Position numbers and translations under genes: made by a program
Shown here: positions 44,392 to 53,397 of the stretch, piece after piece
How positions within the stretch are numbered: position 1 is the first letter of the stretch
How the letters are laid out: every line of letters begins with the position of its first letter
The notes under the pieces: model-generated
Seen by the model: the letters and a program-made list of their open reading frames with translations, nothing else
Told to the model about the DNA's origin: nothing
The model's database searches: none
Source: Faucicola osloensis_D
GTDB lineage: Bacteria > Pseudomonadota > Gammaproteobacteria > Pseudomonadales > Moraxellaceae
Length of the DNA: 64,000 bases
Assembly: GCA_020041925.1 (NCBI GenBank)
Contig: CP083409.1
Reading direction: 5' to 3' (one strand)

Positions 44392-45732
44392 ATGTACGCT
44401 GAAGAAACCACCACCAATAACCAAATCAAAGATATCATTGCCCGCGAAATTTTGGACTCACGCGGCAACCCAACCATTGAAGCCGATGTGATTTTAGCGG
44501 ATGGTACTATCGGTCGTGCAGCAGCGCCATCGGGGGCATCGACAGGTTCACGTGAAGCGCTTGAGCTGCGTGATGGTGACGCATCACGCTATCTGGGTAA
44601 AGGGGTTAAAAAAGCCGTTGCCAACGTCAACCGTGAAATTCGTTCATCACTGGTTGATATGGACGTATCAAAACAACAAGACATTGACAACAAATTATTA
44701 GCGCTTGATGGCACAGAAAACAAAGAAAAATTGGGCGCCAATGCGACCTTAGCAGTATCTTTAGCAGCAGCCCGTGCCGCCGCACAATCACAAAAACTGC
44801 CACTTCACCAGTACATTGCCAACCTGCGTGGGCAAACATCACTATCGATGCCTGTACCGATGATGAATATCCTAAATGGCGGTGCCCACGCGGACAACAC
44901 CGTTGATATCCAAGAGTTTATGATTGAGCCTGTTAATTTTACCAGCTTCAGTGAAGCCTTGCGTGCAGGTACAGAAGTGTTCCATAGCCTAAAATCTGTG
45001 CTAAAAAAACAAGGCTTAAACACCGCAGTCGGTGATGAAGGTGGCTTTGCACCAAACTTACGCTCAAACGAAGAAGCGATTACTGTCATCATGCAAGCGA
45101 TTGAGCAAGCAGGATATACCGCAGGTAAAGACATTTACTTAGCGCTTGATTGTGCCTCATCAGAGTTCTACCATAAAAACGAGCAAGGGAACGGTCAATA
45201 CGTACTTGAAGGCGAAGGCAATAAAACCTTTAGTTCAGAAGGTTTTGCGGATTATTTAGCCAGTCTTGTGAGTCAATACCCAATTATCTCGATTGAAGAT
45301 GGTCTAGATGAAAGCGATTGGGATGGCTGGGCGTACTTAACGCAAAAATTGGGCGACAAAGTACAGCTCGTGGGTGACGATTTGTTTGTGACCAACCCAA
45401 AAATCCTACAAGAAGGTATCGACAAACACATTGCCAATGCGATTTTGATTAAATTCAACCAAATTGGTACTTTATCAGAAACCTTAGACGCCATTTATCT
45501 AGCGAAGAAAAATGGCTATGCCACTGTCATCTCACACCGCTCAGGTGAAACTGAAGACAGCACCATCGCTGACTTAGCCGTGGGGACAGCTGCAGGTCAA
45601 ATCAAAACAGGTTCACTGTGCCGTTCTGACCGTGTTGCCAAATATAACCAATTGCTTCGTATCGAGCAGATGGTTACTGCAAGCTACCACGGTGCTGACG
45701 AGTTTATCGGTTTACGTAACCCAAAAGCCTAA
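44392..45732 (+). CDS. eno: Enolase
   Basis: A 446-residue enolase. It shows AREILDSRGNPTIEADVILA (about residues 17-36), GAPSGASTG-type wording (here APSGASTGSREALELRDG), AVGDEGGFAPNLRSNEEAI (about 220-238) and SHRSGETEDSTIADLAVGTA (about 383-402). It converts 2-phosphoglycerate to PEP and belongs to the RNA degradosome in many bacteria. The ATG at 44392 follows AAGGAAAATACC; a longer frame (from 44362) lacks a good ribosome site. The first about 12 residues (Thr/Glu-rich) are a small extension. Confidence 0.97.
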   Translation: MYAEETTTNNQIKDIIAREILDSRGNPTIEADVILADGTIGRAAAPSGASTGSREALELRDGDASRYLGKGVKKAVANVNREIRSSLVDMDVSKQQDIDNKLLALDGTENKEKLGANATLAVSLAAARAAAQSQKLPLHQYIANLRGQTSLSMPVPMMNILNGGAHADNTVDIQEFMIEPVNFTSFSEALRAGTEVFHSLKSVLKKQGLNTAVGDEGGFAPNLRSNEEAITVIMQAIEQAGYTAGKDIYLALDCASSEFYHKNEQGNGQYVLEGEGNKTFSSEGFADYLASLVSQYPIISIEDGLDESDWDGWAYLTQKLGDKVQLVGDDLFVTNPKILQEGIDKHIANAILIKFNQIGTLSETLDAIYLAKKNGYATVISHRSGETEDSTIADLAVGTAAGQIKTGSLCRSDRVAKYNQLLRIEQMVTASYHGADEFIGLRNPKA

Positions 45733-45805
45733 CTTTAAAAGCTTAGCTACAAAAGATTAACTCTAAAAGCTTAAATTTTGAAGCTTGATAAAGCATTGAA
45801 GTGAT

Positions 45806-45862
45806 AAAAACCTTAACCCATGACATTGAATTTGCTACAATGCGTGGGGTAAGGTTTTTTTA
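45806..45862 (+). terminator. Intrinsic terminator after enolase
   Basis: AAACCTTAACCCA and TGGGGTAAGGTTT are imperfect inverted copies around a loop of about 24 bases, with A- and T-runs. It ends eno just before ftsB. Confidence 0.7.
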
Positions 45863-45892
45863 TGCCAAAAGTTTTTATTATTGAGTGCTGTC

Positions 45893-46243
45893 ATGACTTA
45901 TTTGCGTCAACTGTTTATGATTATTTTTGCGGTGATTGTGTTGGTATGTCTACAATACCAGTATTGGTTTGGCACCAATGGTCGTGGCGATTTGGCAGCG
46001 TTAAATAAACAAATCAGCGAACAGCAATCCATCAATAGTGATCAGCAAAAAGCCAATGAGGTATTGCTTGCCGATGTTAAAGACTTAAAAAACGGACTTG
46101 AAGCGGTGGAAGAACACGCTCGCTCTGATTTAGGTTTAATCAAACAAGGTGAAACCTTTGTGCAAATGTCGACCGCTAGCAGTGTGTACAGTACCGATAT
46201 CATCACACCGACCGCCCACAACACCGCCACGCCTCACCCATAA
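45893..46243 (+). CDS. ftsB: Cell-division protein FtsB
   Basis: A 116-residue protein: a membrane helix near residues 6-24 (LFMIIFAVIVLVCLQYQYW), then a coiled-coil (ALNKQISEQQSINSDQQKAN) and the conserved EEHARSDLGLIKQGETFVQ (about 76-94), the FtsB hallmark. FtsB links FtsL and FtsQ in the divisome in the periplasm. The frame opens with TTG at 45881; ATG 45893 is preferred. Position between eno and ispD matches gamma-proteobacteria. Confidence 0.9.
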   Translation: MTYLRQLFMIIFAVIVLVCLQYQYWFGTNGRGDLAALNKQISEQQSINSDQQKANEVLLADVKDLKNGLEAVEEHARSDLGLIKQGETFVQMSTASSVYSTDIITPTAHNTATPHP

Positions 46244-46311
46244 AAACTACCAAAGTTATATTTGTCTCAATTTTTACTGTCAACTGTTTACTTTATTGTT
46301 GAAAAGACGCC

Positions 46312-47142
46312 ATGTCAGAACTTAATGCGATACCTGCCAATTTATCTAACAACTTTACGATTGACACCGTGGTCGTCGCTGCAGGCGTTGGCAAACGTTT
46401 TGGGAGCCAGATGCCAAAACAGTACAGCCATATTGGCAGTCAGACGGTGCTCCAACACACCATATCGGCGCTAAGCAAAGTCCACCAGCTAAATACTTGC
46501 TATTTGGTAATTTCTGAAGAAGATACGATTGCCAAAACACTTAACTTTAGCATGCCAATCGAGTGGGTAGTGGGGGGCAAAGAGCGAATGAATTCAGTGT
46601 TTAACGCTGTGCAAACGATCTGGCAACAATATCAAAATCCCATCCGTAACAAAGCCTTCAGTGATAAGAATAGTCATCATACGTATGGTAATCATTGGGT
46701 GCTGATTCATGATGCTGCGCGTCCTTGTGTCAATCCAAGCGATATAGAAAAATTGATCACGCAGACCACGCAGCAATTTTTGCAACAGTCGCCTCAACAG
46801 TCACAGCAAGAGCATGGGCAGGAGTCAGCGGGTGGCTTACTAGCAGTACCGGTGCGCGATACGGTCAAACACATCATCCATTCACAAGACAAAGTGTTGG
46901 CACAAAAAACGCTTGATCGCAGTCAGTTGTGGCTAGCACAAACCCCGCAGATTTTCCCATTGGCAACATTGTATGATTATCTAACCCAAGCTATTGAGCA
47001 AACGATTGCGTTTACTGATGAAGCCAGTTTATTTGAGCATTTTGGCAAACAGCCGTTATTGGTGGAAGGCAGTCATAGCAATATCAAACTGACTTTTCCA
47101 GAGGATTTGCAGTTTGCGCAGGTGTATCTGGCAAAACCTTAG
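46312..47142 (+). CDS. ispD: 2-C-methyl-D-erythritol 4-phosphate cytidylyltransferase
   Basis: A 276-residue IspD. The nucleotide-binding loop is VVVAAGVGKRFGSQMPKQYS (about residues 20-39), then WVVGGKERMNSV and the metal/substrate site LIHDAARPCVN (about 132-142). The end reads NIKLTFPEDLQFAQVYLA. It couples MEP with CTP in the non-mevalonate isoprenoid route. It is longer than the usual about 230 residues because of an N-terminal extension and a Gln/Ser-rich insertion (QQFLQQSPQQSQQEHGQESA, about 156-175), where a surface loop lies in other IspDs. Confidence 0.95.
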   Translation: MSELNAIPANLSNNFTIDTVVVAAGVGKRFGSQMPKQYSHIGSQTVLQHTISALSKVHQLNTCYLVISEEDTIAKTLNFSMPIEWVVGGKERMNSVFNAVQTIWQQYQNPIRNKAFSDKNSHHTYGNHWVLIHDAARPCVNPSDIEKLITQTTQQFLQQSPQQSQQEHGQESAGGLLAVPVRDTVKHIIHSQDKVLAQKTLDRSQLWLAQTPQIFPLATLYDYLTQAIEQTIAFTDEASLFEHFGKQPLLVEGSHSNIKLTFPEDLQFAQVYLAKP

Positions 47143-47244
47143 CAAAAATGGCTTGGTAACAAATTGAGGTCACCGCTAAAGAGCGCATAAGAAAAGAAGC
47201 GCACGAGCAAAAAACGGCAAAGAGAATTTATAAAGCCACAAAGA

Positions 47245-47277
47245 CAAAAAAGCCATACTAAATTAGCATGGCTTTTT
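47245..47277. terminator. Bidirectional terminator between ispD and tRNA-Glu
   Basis: AAAAAAGCCAT and ATGGCTTTTT pair, with a further CTA/TAG pairing inside (one internal A-C mismatch). The A- and T-runs on either side would end ispD (+) and the tRNA transcript (-). Confidence 0.8.
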
Positions 47278-47308
47278 AACTGTATTTTTTAGCTAACACT
47301 AAAAAAAT

Positions 47309-47384
47309 TGGCGTCCCCACGGGGATTCGAACCCCGGTTACCGCCGTGAAAGGGCGATGTCCTAGGCCTCTAGACGATGGGGAC
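47309..47384 (-). tRNA. tRNA-Glu (anticodon TTC)
   Basis: Reading the minus strand, the 5' end GTCCCCATCGTCTAGAGGCC starts an acceptor stem that pairs with GGGGAC at the 3' end. The anticodon loop reads CCCTTTCACGG with TTC as anticodon, the T arm has GGTTCGAATCC, and CCA is encoded (47309-47311). Seventy-six bases including CCA, all four arms present. Confidence 0.97.
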
Positions 47385-47448
47385 ACTAGCACGCTTAGTT
47401 TATAGCGTGACCTCGACCGCTTTCACCGTTAATGTCGAAGTGGAGCGT

Positions 47449-47477
47449 ATAATATATATTTTTATTTTTGCCGTCAA
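47449..47477 (-). promoter_or_regulatory. Sigma-70 promoter of tRNA-Glu
   Basis: On the minus strand TTGACG (47477-47472), 17 bp, TATTAT (47454-47449). It sits about 65 bases upstream of the mature tRNA 5' end, as usual for a tRNA with a short 5' leader. Confidence 0.7.
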
Positions 47478-47632
47478 CTGTTTTTTATGTATTTTTTTAT
47501 ATTTTTAACAATTAGCCCATCATACGGTGACTCAAGATAGTTGGTAAAGAGACAGGACAAGCGCATTAGACAACTAATGCGCTTAATTACAGTGTTTTCT
47601 AAAAAGTATTTTCTAAAAATTTTACGCCTTGC

Positions 47633-47818
47633 TTATGAGTGATTATTTTGATGCGACTCAGTTGTTGTGTGAGCATGCGTCGTATGAGATTGCGGCGGCA
47701 GATTAGCGGCTTTATTTTTTAAGTGATAGCGAATCCAACAATGGGTTACGATGCTAATCACAATCGATAAACTGATAAAACCCAAAATAGTCATCCAAAT
47801 ATTCATTTGTACGCCCAT
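47633..47818 (-). CDS. Mini membrane protein with a His-rich tail
   Basis: A 61-residue protein: one membrane helix (about residues 8-26, ILGFISLSIVISIVTHCW), a short basic stretch, and a C-terminal tail with six His (SHTTHAHTTTESHQNNHS). ATG 47818 follows AAGGAG six bases upstream, a very good ribosome site; the frame is open to 47842. I do not recognise a family. The tail could bind metals (Ni, Cu or Zn), but no metal genes are next to it. Confidence 0.65.
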   Translation of the reverse strand: MGVQMNIWMTILGFISLSIVISIVTHCWIRYHLKNKAANLPPQSHTTHAHTTTESHQNNHS

Positions 47819-48149
47819 AGTGATCTCCTTTTCTTTTATCACCTTTTTTTATCAAGTGGCATTAGCTTTTATCAAATATTGTTCAGGTTTAGTGTAGCAG
47901 GTCTAGCTAACAGTATTGAGCCATTCACGTAATGATGTGTGGTAGCGATGTTACTGGCTATTTTGCTTGTGCCAATCGTGGTATGAAATAGCGGTAGCAA
48001 ATAGAAAATAAGCAGCGATACTTTTTTCGCACTTTAGGCTAGTTTTACGTTACTATTCATCTTTTCAACCGCTTATTTTATCAATGCCATTTTATGACAA
48101 CGATGATGGCGTTTTGGCAACTGACACGGTTGCAGCAAGGAAAATAATT
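47819..48149. other. Divergent intergenic region before the ornithine decarboxylase gene
   Basis: It holds the ribosome site of the mini membrane protein on one side and the decarboxylase leader on the other. An in-frame ATG at 48084 would add 22 residues to the decarboxylase, but its ribosome site is poor. No other structure seen. Confidence 0.45.
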
Positions 48150-50309
48150 ATGAAAGTAGTCATCAGTGATGGCATCGAATATGCCCTAAATCTTAATTAT
48201 CGTACCATCGATATTGAATCGACCGACTATACCAATATTGCAGCAATTGTAGTCACGATGACAGACTTGCCGCGTGTGTATCAAGATATTGAAGATTTAG
48301 GTTTTGCCATTCCGATATTTGTGGCGATTGAATATGGTGATGTAGTGCCTGATGAATGGCTACCCAATGTGTATGGTGTGCTAGAGCTGGCAGATGATCA
48401 AAAGTTTTATAACGGACAATTGGTCAATGCGGCGGCGGCGGATTATATCGCCACGCTCGATCCGCCTTTTTTCCAAGCCTTGATGGACTATACCGACTAT
48501 GGCAATGCGGCGTTTGACTGTCCCGGGCACCAAGGCGGACAGTTTTTTCGTAAGCATCCTTCGGGCAGACGCTTTTATTTATACTTTGGGGAAACGCTCT
48601 TTCGTGCCGATTCCTGTAATGCCGATGTCCGTCTTGGCGATTTGCTAATTCATGAAGGCCCAGCTTTTGAGGCACAAGCGCATGCGGCGAAAGTTTTTAA
48701 TGCAGATAAAACCTACTTTGTGCTTAACGGCACTTCCTCTTCCAATAAAATTGCGATTGGTGCCTTAGTGGCGCATGGTGATTTGGTGCTGTTTGACCGT
48801 AACAATCACAAATCTGTGTACCAAGGCGCCTTAACCATGGCAGGTGGTACGCCTGTGTATTTAGAGACCGACCGCAATGCGTATGGTTTGATAGGCGGCA
48901 TTCCTGCCCATTGTTTTGATGAAGCCGAAATACGCGCGCGTATTCGTGAAGTTGCGCCCGACAAAGCCGATAATGTCCGCCCATTTCGCTTGGCGGTAAT
49001 TCAGCTGGGCACGTATGATGGCACTATTTATAACGCCCGCCAAGTGGTCGATCGCATCGGGCATCTGTGTGACTATATTTTGTTTGACAGTGCTTGGGTG
49101 GGTTATGAGCAGTTTATCCCGATGATGCGTGATTGCTCGCCCCTGCTACTTGAGCTGGGTGAAAATGATCCTGGAATTTTGGTCACCCAATCGGTACACA
49201 AGCAACAAGCGGGCTTTTCTCAAGCCTCACAAATCCATAAAAAAGATAACCATATCAGCGGGCAAGCCCGTTATGTCAATCATAAACGTTTTAACAACTC
49301 GTTTATGATGCACGTATCGACCTCGCCGTTTTACCCGTTGTTTGCCTCACTTGATGTCAATGCCAAAATGCATGAAGGAAAAGCCGGTCAGCGCATGTGG
49401 CATGAGTGTGTCATCGGCGGTATCGAAGCACGTAAAATGCTGCTAGACACTTGTACCATGATTTTGCCATTTGTTCCGCCTACAGTAGATGGGCAAGCTT
49501 GGCAAGACTACGATACCGAAACCATTGCCCATGATATTCGTTTTTTCCGCTTTGAGGCGGGGGCGCGTTGGCATGATTTTCAGCATTATGCCGATGACCA
49601 ATACTTTATCGACCCGTGTAAATTGCTACTGACCACGCCAGGCATTGATATGCAAACGGGCGAGTATGAAGCGACAGGGATTCCTGCCGCGATTTTGGCA
49701 CATTATCTGCGTGAAAGCTCGGTCATTCCAGAAAAAGCCGATTTAAACTCAATTTTATTCTTACTGACGCCTGCCGAAACCTTGGCAAAATTCCAGCACT
49801 TGGTCGCCCGTATCGTCCGTTTTGAAAAGCACATTCGCGAAAACAGCCCCGTCACCCAAGTGTTACCGACGCTGGCTAAGGCATATCCGCAGTACCGCAA
49901 ACTGACCATCAATGAGCTGTGCCAACTCATGCATAACTTCTATGCCAAGCATCAGCTGAACAAACGACAAAAACAAATGTTTGAGCGCGAACATCGCCCC
50001 AAAGTTGCTATAAGCGCGTTTGATGCCCATAACGCCTTTATCCGTAATGAGGTTGAGCTGGTATCGCTGCATGACATCAAAGGCAGAATCGCTATGGAAG
50101 GGGCGCTACCATACCCACCGGGGGTGTACTGTATCGTACCTGGCGAAGTGTGGGATGGGGCAGTGCTGGACTACTTCTTGGCACTGCAAGAAGGGGTTAA
50201 TCGCTTGCCAGGCTTTGAGCCAGAAGTGCAGGGCGTGTACTGGGAGTATGATGACCAAGGTAAAAAGGTCGCCTATGCTTATGTTTTAAAACAGTCTCAC
50301 CAAATTTGA
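48150..50309 (+). CDS. speC: Ornithine/lysine/arginine decarboxylase, probably ornithine decarboxylase
   Basis: A 719-residue PLP enzyme of the large inducible/biosynthetic decarboxylase fold. It has an N-terminal receiver-like wing, then FDCPGHQGGQFFRKHPSGR (about residues 131-149), YFVLNGTSSSNKIAIGALVA (about 190-209), LFDRNNHKSVYQGALTMAGG (about 213-232) and the PLP-lysine motif VTQSVHKQQAGFSQASQIHK (about 347-366). Length and wording fit ornithine decarboxylase, which makes putrescine, better than LdcC/AdiA, but substrate is inferred. AAGGA lies before ATG 48150. Single gene with no antiporter next to it, so a biosynthetic role is more likely than acid resistance. Confidence 0.85.
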   Translation: MKVVISDGIEYALNLNYRTIDIESTDYTNIAAIVVTMTDLPRVYQDIEDLGFAIPIFVAIEYGDVVPDEWLPNVYGVLELADDQKFYNGQLVNAAAADYIATLDPPFFQALMDYTDYGNAAFDCPGHQGGQFFRKHPSGRRFYLYFGETLFRADSCNADVRLGDLLIHEGPAFEAQAHAAKVFNADKTYFVLNGTSSSNKIAIGALVAHGDLVLFDRNNHKSVYQGALTMAGGTPVYLETDRNAYGLIGGIPAHCFDEAEIRARIREVAPDKADNVRPFRLAVIQLGTYDGTIYNARQVVDRIGHLCDYILFDSAWVGYEQFIPMMRDCSPLLLELGENDPGILVTQSVHKQQAGFSQASQIHKKDNHISGQARYVNHKRFNNSFMMHVSTSPFYPLFASLDVNAKMHEGKAGQRMWHECVIGGIEARKMLLDTCTMILPFVPPTVDGQAWQDYDTETIAHDIRFFRFEAGARWHDFQHYADDQYFIDPCKLLLTTPGIDMQTGEYEATGIPAAILAHYLRESSVIPEKADLNSILFLLTPAETLAKFQHLVARIVRFEKHIRENSPVTQVLPTLAKAYPQYRKLTINELCQLMHNFYAKHQLNKRQKQMFEREHRPKVAISAFDAHNAFIRNEVELVSLHDIKGRIAMEGALPYPPGVYCIVPGEVWDGAVLDYFLALQEGVNRLPGFEPEVQGVYWEYDDQGKKVAYAYVLKQSHQI

Positions 50310-50421
50310 TTGACGGTTTTTGATTCATAGGCTTTCTCGGTGAAGTCTATGTTTGGCGCGTTTGCAGCAGTAACCAATGCCGCAAAAATTGGTCTGTATA
50401 GGTAGGTGCGATGTTATTTAA

Positions 50422-50440
50422 TTAAATGATAATCATTATT
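50422..50440. promoter_or_regulatory. Fur-box-like site
   Basis: TTAAATGATAATCATTATT matches the classical 19-bp Fur box GATAATGATAATCATTATC at 15 of 19 positions, and lies 62 bp upstream of the PepSY-like gene. It suggests iron-dependent repression of that gene. Confidence 0.7.
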
Positions 50441-50502
50441 ATTTACATTCTCAATCTATTATTGGATAATGACGGCTCAATTTTTTAAGAGGCAGTCAAA
50501 CA

Positions 50503-51015
50503 ATGACAATGAAAGATTTTCGTATCTACATGAGGCTTGGGCACCGCTATGTTGGATTCTTTATGGTTGGCATTATGCTGGTCTATTCGCTAAGTGGCAT
50601 GTTGCTGGTATTTCGCGACACTGATTTTTTAAAATCTTCAAAAACTATCAAGCAAGTCGTGGCGACTAATCTTGATGAGAAAAATTTAGCCAAAACCCTA
50701 AAAATGAAAAACATCGATTTTAGGGAGCAGCAGGGTGATATACAGGTTTTTAAAGATGGACAGTACAATGTTAAAACCGGTGAGGTGACTTATACTAGCA
50801 AAAAACTGCCTGTGGTATTAGATAAAATGGTGAATTTTCATAAAGCGCCCTCTAAAGGTAGCATGGGTGGGCTCAATGTATTGTTTGGCATGAGTTTATT
50901 GTTTTTTGTGGTGTCGAGTTTATTTTTATTCGCCCCAAGCTCCAAAATTTTTAAGCGTGGCTTGGCGTTTGTTGCCGTTGGGGCGGTGTTGTCGGTGATT
51001 TTGTTGATGTTGTAA
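50503..51015 (+). CDS. PepSY-associated-type membrane protein, probably iron-regulated
   Basis: A 170-residue membrane protein. The N-terminus has one long hydrophobic helix with LGHRYVGFFMVGIMLVYSLS (about residues 12-31), typical of PepSY_TM proteins, then a soluble stretch (about 45-110) and two C-terminal helices (about 122-142 and 150-170). PepSY_TM proteins are often next to siderophore receptors, with a role in ferric reduction at the membrane proposed. The Fur-like site upstream supports a link with iron. AGAGG precedes the ATG at slightly long spacing. It converges on trpG with one base between stop codons. Confidence 0.7.
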   Translation: MTMKDFRIYMRLGHRYVGFFMVGIMLVYSLSGMLLVFRDTDFLKSSKTIKQVVATNLDEKNLAKTLKMKNIDFREQQGDIQVFKDGQYNVKTGEVTYTSKKLPVVLDKMVNFHKAPSKGSMGGLNVLFGMSLLFFVVSSLFLFAPSSKIFKRGLAFVAVGAVLSVILLML

Positions 51016-51016
51016 A

Positions 51017-51655
51017 TTACCCTAACAAAAAGTTTTTCAGCAGCGTTTTGGCGCCTTCGGTGGCGAAGGATTCTGGGTGATATTGCACCCCTTGAATCGG
51101 ATAGTCACGGTGGCGAATGCCCATGATTTCATCGCCTGCTAGACTGGCATCTTTGAGGTTTTTATCACTATGTTGCTCACTAGATACCACGCTGGTCACT
51201 ACCAAACAATCGGGGAGTGAGGCGGCGTCGACCATGAGTGAATGATAACGCATGATGTCAAGCTGTTGTGGTAAACCTTGATACACGCCTTGACCATCGT
51301 GGCGAATCGGTGACGTTTTGCCATGCATGGGCACATTGGCTCGCACCACTTGACCACCAAAAAAATGCGCAATGCCCTGCATGCCAAGACACACGCCTAG
51401 TAGCGGTATGGTTTTGCCAAGCTCAGTAATGACCTCACCACACACACCAAAATACGCAGGGTCATCGGGCGAACCTGGACCGGGGGAGATGATAATGCGG
51501 TCAGGATTCATGGCTTGGATATCCGCCAAGCTAATCTCATTATTGCGTTTCACAACCACGTTAAAAGGTTGATTGTCTGCGGCTAAAATCTCACCAATAT
51601 ATTGGTATAAGTTAAAGGTAAAAGAATCGTAGTTATCAATAATTAACACTTGCAT
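51017..51655 (-). CDS. trpG: Anthranilate synthase / aminodeoxychorismate synthase glutaminase subunit
   Basis: A 212-residue class I glutamine amidotransferase. It has LIIDNYDSFTFNLYQYIGEI (about residues 4-23), IIISPGPGSPDDPAYFGVC (about 51-69), the nucleophile Cys in LLGVCLGMQGIAHFFGG (about 81-97) and the His-Glu in GVQYHPESFATEGA (about 190-203). It supplies ammonia to TrpE and, in many bacteria, also to PabB. The frame opens with TTG at 51661, but ATG 51655 is preferred. It lies 109 bases downstream of trpE on the same strand. Confidence 0.92.
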   Translation of the reverse strand: MQVLIIDNYDSFTFNLYQYIGEILAADNQPFNVVVKRNNEISLADIQAMNPDRIIISPGPGSPDDPAYFGVCGEVITELGKTIPLLGVCLGMQGIAHFFGGQVVRANVPMHGKTSPIRHDGQGVYQGLPQQLDIMRYHSLMVDAASLPDCLVVTSVVSSEQHSDKNLKDASLAGDEIMGIRHRDYPIQGVQYHPESFATEGAKTLLKNFLLG

Positions 51656-51764
51656 AGTCAACTCTAAAAATAGGTTTGGCGGTTATTCTAAACGTTTAAA
51701 ATACTGCTGATATCCCTTGCTATCATGCGTATCTAGTTGGTGTATCGTCATGATGGAGCAGACT

Positions 51765-53177
51765 TTACTGCACTGGCGCAAAATTGGACAGTACAACTTT
51801 CATCGCAGACAATTTACGCTGGATTTCTTCATATTCGTCTTCAGGATTGGAGTCATATACATTGCCGCCGCAAGTTTGCGCATACGCTTTTTCGCCATTG
51901 ATAAACAGCGAGCGAATCGGGATAGCAAAAATACAATCCCCATTAAAACAAAACTGACCGAGTGCGCCACCGTAAGCGCCGCGACCATCGGGTTCTAGCG
52001 TATTTATAATTTTCATCGCTTCAATTTTGGGTGCGCCCGATAGCGTGCCTGCGGGAAAATTACTGGCAAGCGCGGTGAACATATCATGATTAGGGTCAAG
52101 AATACCGACGATTTCACTGGAGATATGCTGGACATGTGAAAAGCGCTTGATATCCATTAAGTTACGCACTTTTACCGTCCCAAAGCGTGCCACCCGCCCG
52201 ATATCATTACGATGTAAGTCCACCAACATATTATGTTCGGCGATTTCTTTGGGGTCATTGAGCAAGGCGCGTGCTAATTGGCGATCTTCGGTCTCATCCT
52301 TGCCGCGTTTGGTGGTGCCTGCCAGTGGGAAGGTTTCCATCTCACCATTGCGCAATCGGAACAACAACTCAGGGGATGCGCCGATGATTTTTTGGGCGCC
52401 AAATTTGACATAGTACATATGCGGTGACGGGTTGACTTCGCGCAGTTTACTATAAATTGGCATGCTATCGCCTTGGATGCGATAATGCGACTTGAAACCC
52501 ACTTCACACTGAAAAATCAGCCCAGCTTTAATGTCTTCTTTGACTTTCATCACCGCTGCCGCATGTTGCTCGCGGTTCATCCCATCGCCTAAATGTTCAG
52601 CAATTGGCTGGGTATAGTCAGGCGAAATAGCAGTCAATAATGACTTGATTTCGTCAATACGATTGCTTTGGTGGTCGGTATCGTAATAATAATAAAAAAT
52701 TTCACCGGTCATCTTATCAAGGCTTAACCCATCTAAGTAGACCCCGAATTTGAACGGCTCGAAATCATCACTGGTTTGAATATTAAGGGTCGGCTCAAAA
52801 AAATTGACACTATCAAATCCCAAAAAACCGACCAATCCGCCGGTATGGCTACGTGAAATCACATGCTGTGGGGTGATTTCGCGCAGTAGTTGGTAAGGAT
52901 TGTCACAGGTATAATCCGTGCTTTCCCCCGTGCGATTGTTGATGATAGTTAAGGTATGGCGGTCTTTTGCCAACACCGTCATCGCAGGGTCAAAGCCGAT
53001 GGCATGATGACGTGAAATATAGCTTTCTTCGCCCAACGATTCCAGTAAAAAACAGGTAGCGTATTTGGCTTCGATGCGTTTAAAGAGTTCAAAAAAATCA
53101 ATGTCTTGTGCAAGTTTAATCAGGCTTGGTTTGCTGGCAAGGGCGATTTTGGGCGGTTCGGCGTGAGTAGTCATCAT
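51765..53177 (-). CDS. trpE: Anthranilate synthase component I
   Basis: A 470-residue chorismate-binding enzyme. The core has GLIFQCEVGFKSHYRIQGDS (about residues 218-237), FPLAGTTKRGKDETEDRQLA (about 288-307), HNMLVDLHRNDIGRVARFGT (about 319-338) and ASNFPAGTLSGAPKIEAMKI (about 372-391). The pairing with trpG, a TrpR-type site upstream and trpR nearby favour TrpE over PabB. The N-terminal region lacks an obvious LLES-S tryptophan-binding motif in the exact usual form, but has FLLESLGEESYISRHHAIGF (about 43-62), a clear variant of it, so feedback inhibition is likely. Two adjacent ATGs exist at 53177 and 53174. Confidence 0.9.
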   Translation of the reverse strand: MMTTHAEPPKIALASKPSLIKLAQDIDFFELFKRIEAKYATCFLLESLGEESYISRHHAIGFDPAMTVLAKDRHTLTIINNRTGESTDYTCDNPYQLLREITPQHVISRSHTGGLVGFLGFDSVNFFEPTLNIQTSDDFEPFKFGVYLDGLSLDKMTGEIFYYYYDTDHQSNRIDEIKSLLTAISPDYTQPIAEHLGDGMNREQHAAAVMKVKEDIKAGLIFQCEVGFKSHYRIQGDSMPIYSKLREVNPSPHMYYVKFGAQKIIGASPELLFRLRNGEMETFPLAGTTKRGKDETEDRQLARALLNDPKEIAEHNMLVDLHRNDIGRVARFGTVKVRNLMDIKRFSHVQHISSEIVGILDPNHDMFTALASNFPAGTLSGAPKIEAMKIINTLEPDGRGAYGGALGQFCFNGDCIFAIPIRSLFINGEKAYAQTCGGNVYDSNPEDEYEEIQRKLSAMKVVLSNFAPVQ

Positions 53178-53235
53178 GGTGTCTTAAATTTATAGTATGC
53201 TAAATTTACCGTATCTTAAATTTTAATCAATGTTT

Positions 53236-53260
53236 CAGTGTTCTAGTATGATGATACATT
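53236..53260. promoter_or_regulatory. Candidate TrpR operator upstream of trpE
   Basis: A 25-bp element (core TGTTCTAGTAT, then TGATACATT) about 60 bp upstream of trpE. It is identical at 22 of 25 positions to an element upstream of trpR (53734-53758). Read on the minus strand it overlaps a possible -10 box (CATACT). The core contains GTAT...ATAC half-sites. Confidence 0.65.
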
Positions 53261-53397
53261 GTAATCAGATTAACCCCTGCTTGCAACTCTTTTATGGCAT
53301 GCCAGTTATTTTCTCACTGATTTTCGTCACTCTTCTAATCACCCCAAAGTATGATACTGTGATGGGCTTATTTACGCTTGAACCCATTATCAAAGAC

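Noticed and set aside
47309..47384. tRNA-Glu as an attachment site for an integrated element
   Set aside because: No integrase and no repeat of the tRNA 3' end seen nearby; the flanks are ordinary.
48084..48149. N-terminal extension of the ornithine decarboxylase from the ATG at 48084
   Set aside because: AAGGA lies at ideal distance from ATG 48150, and the extension has no counterpart in the family's usual start.
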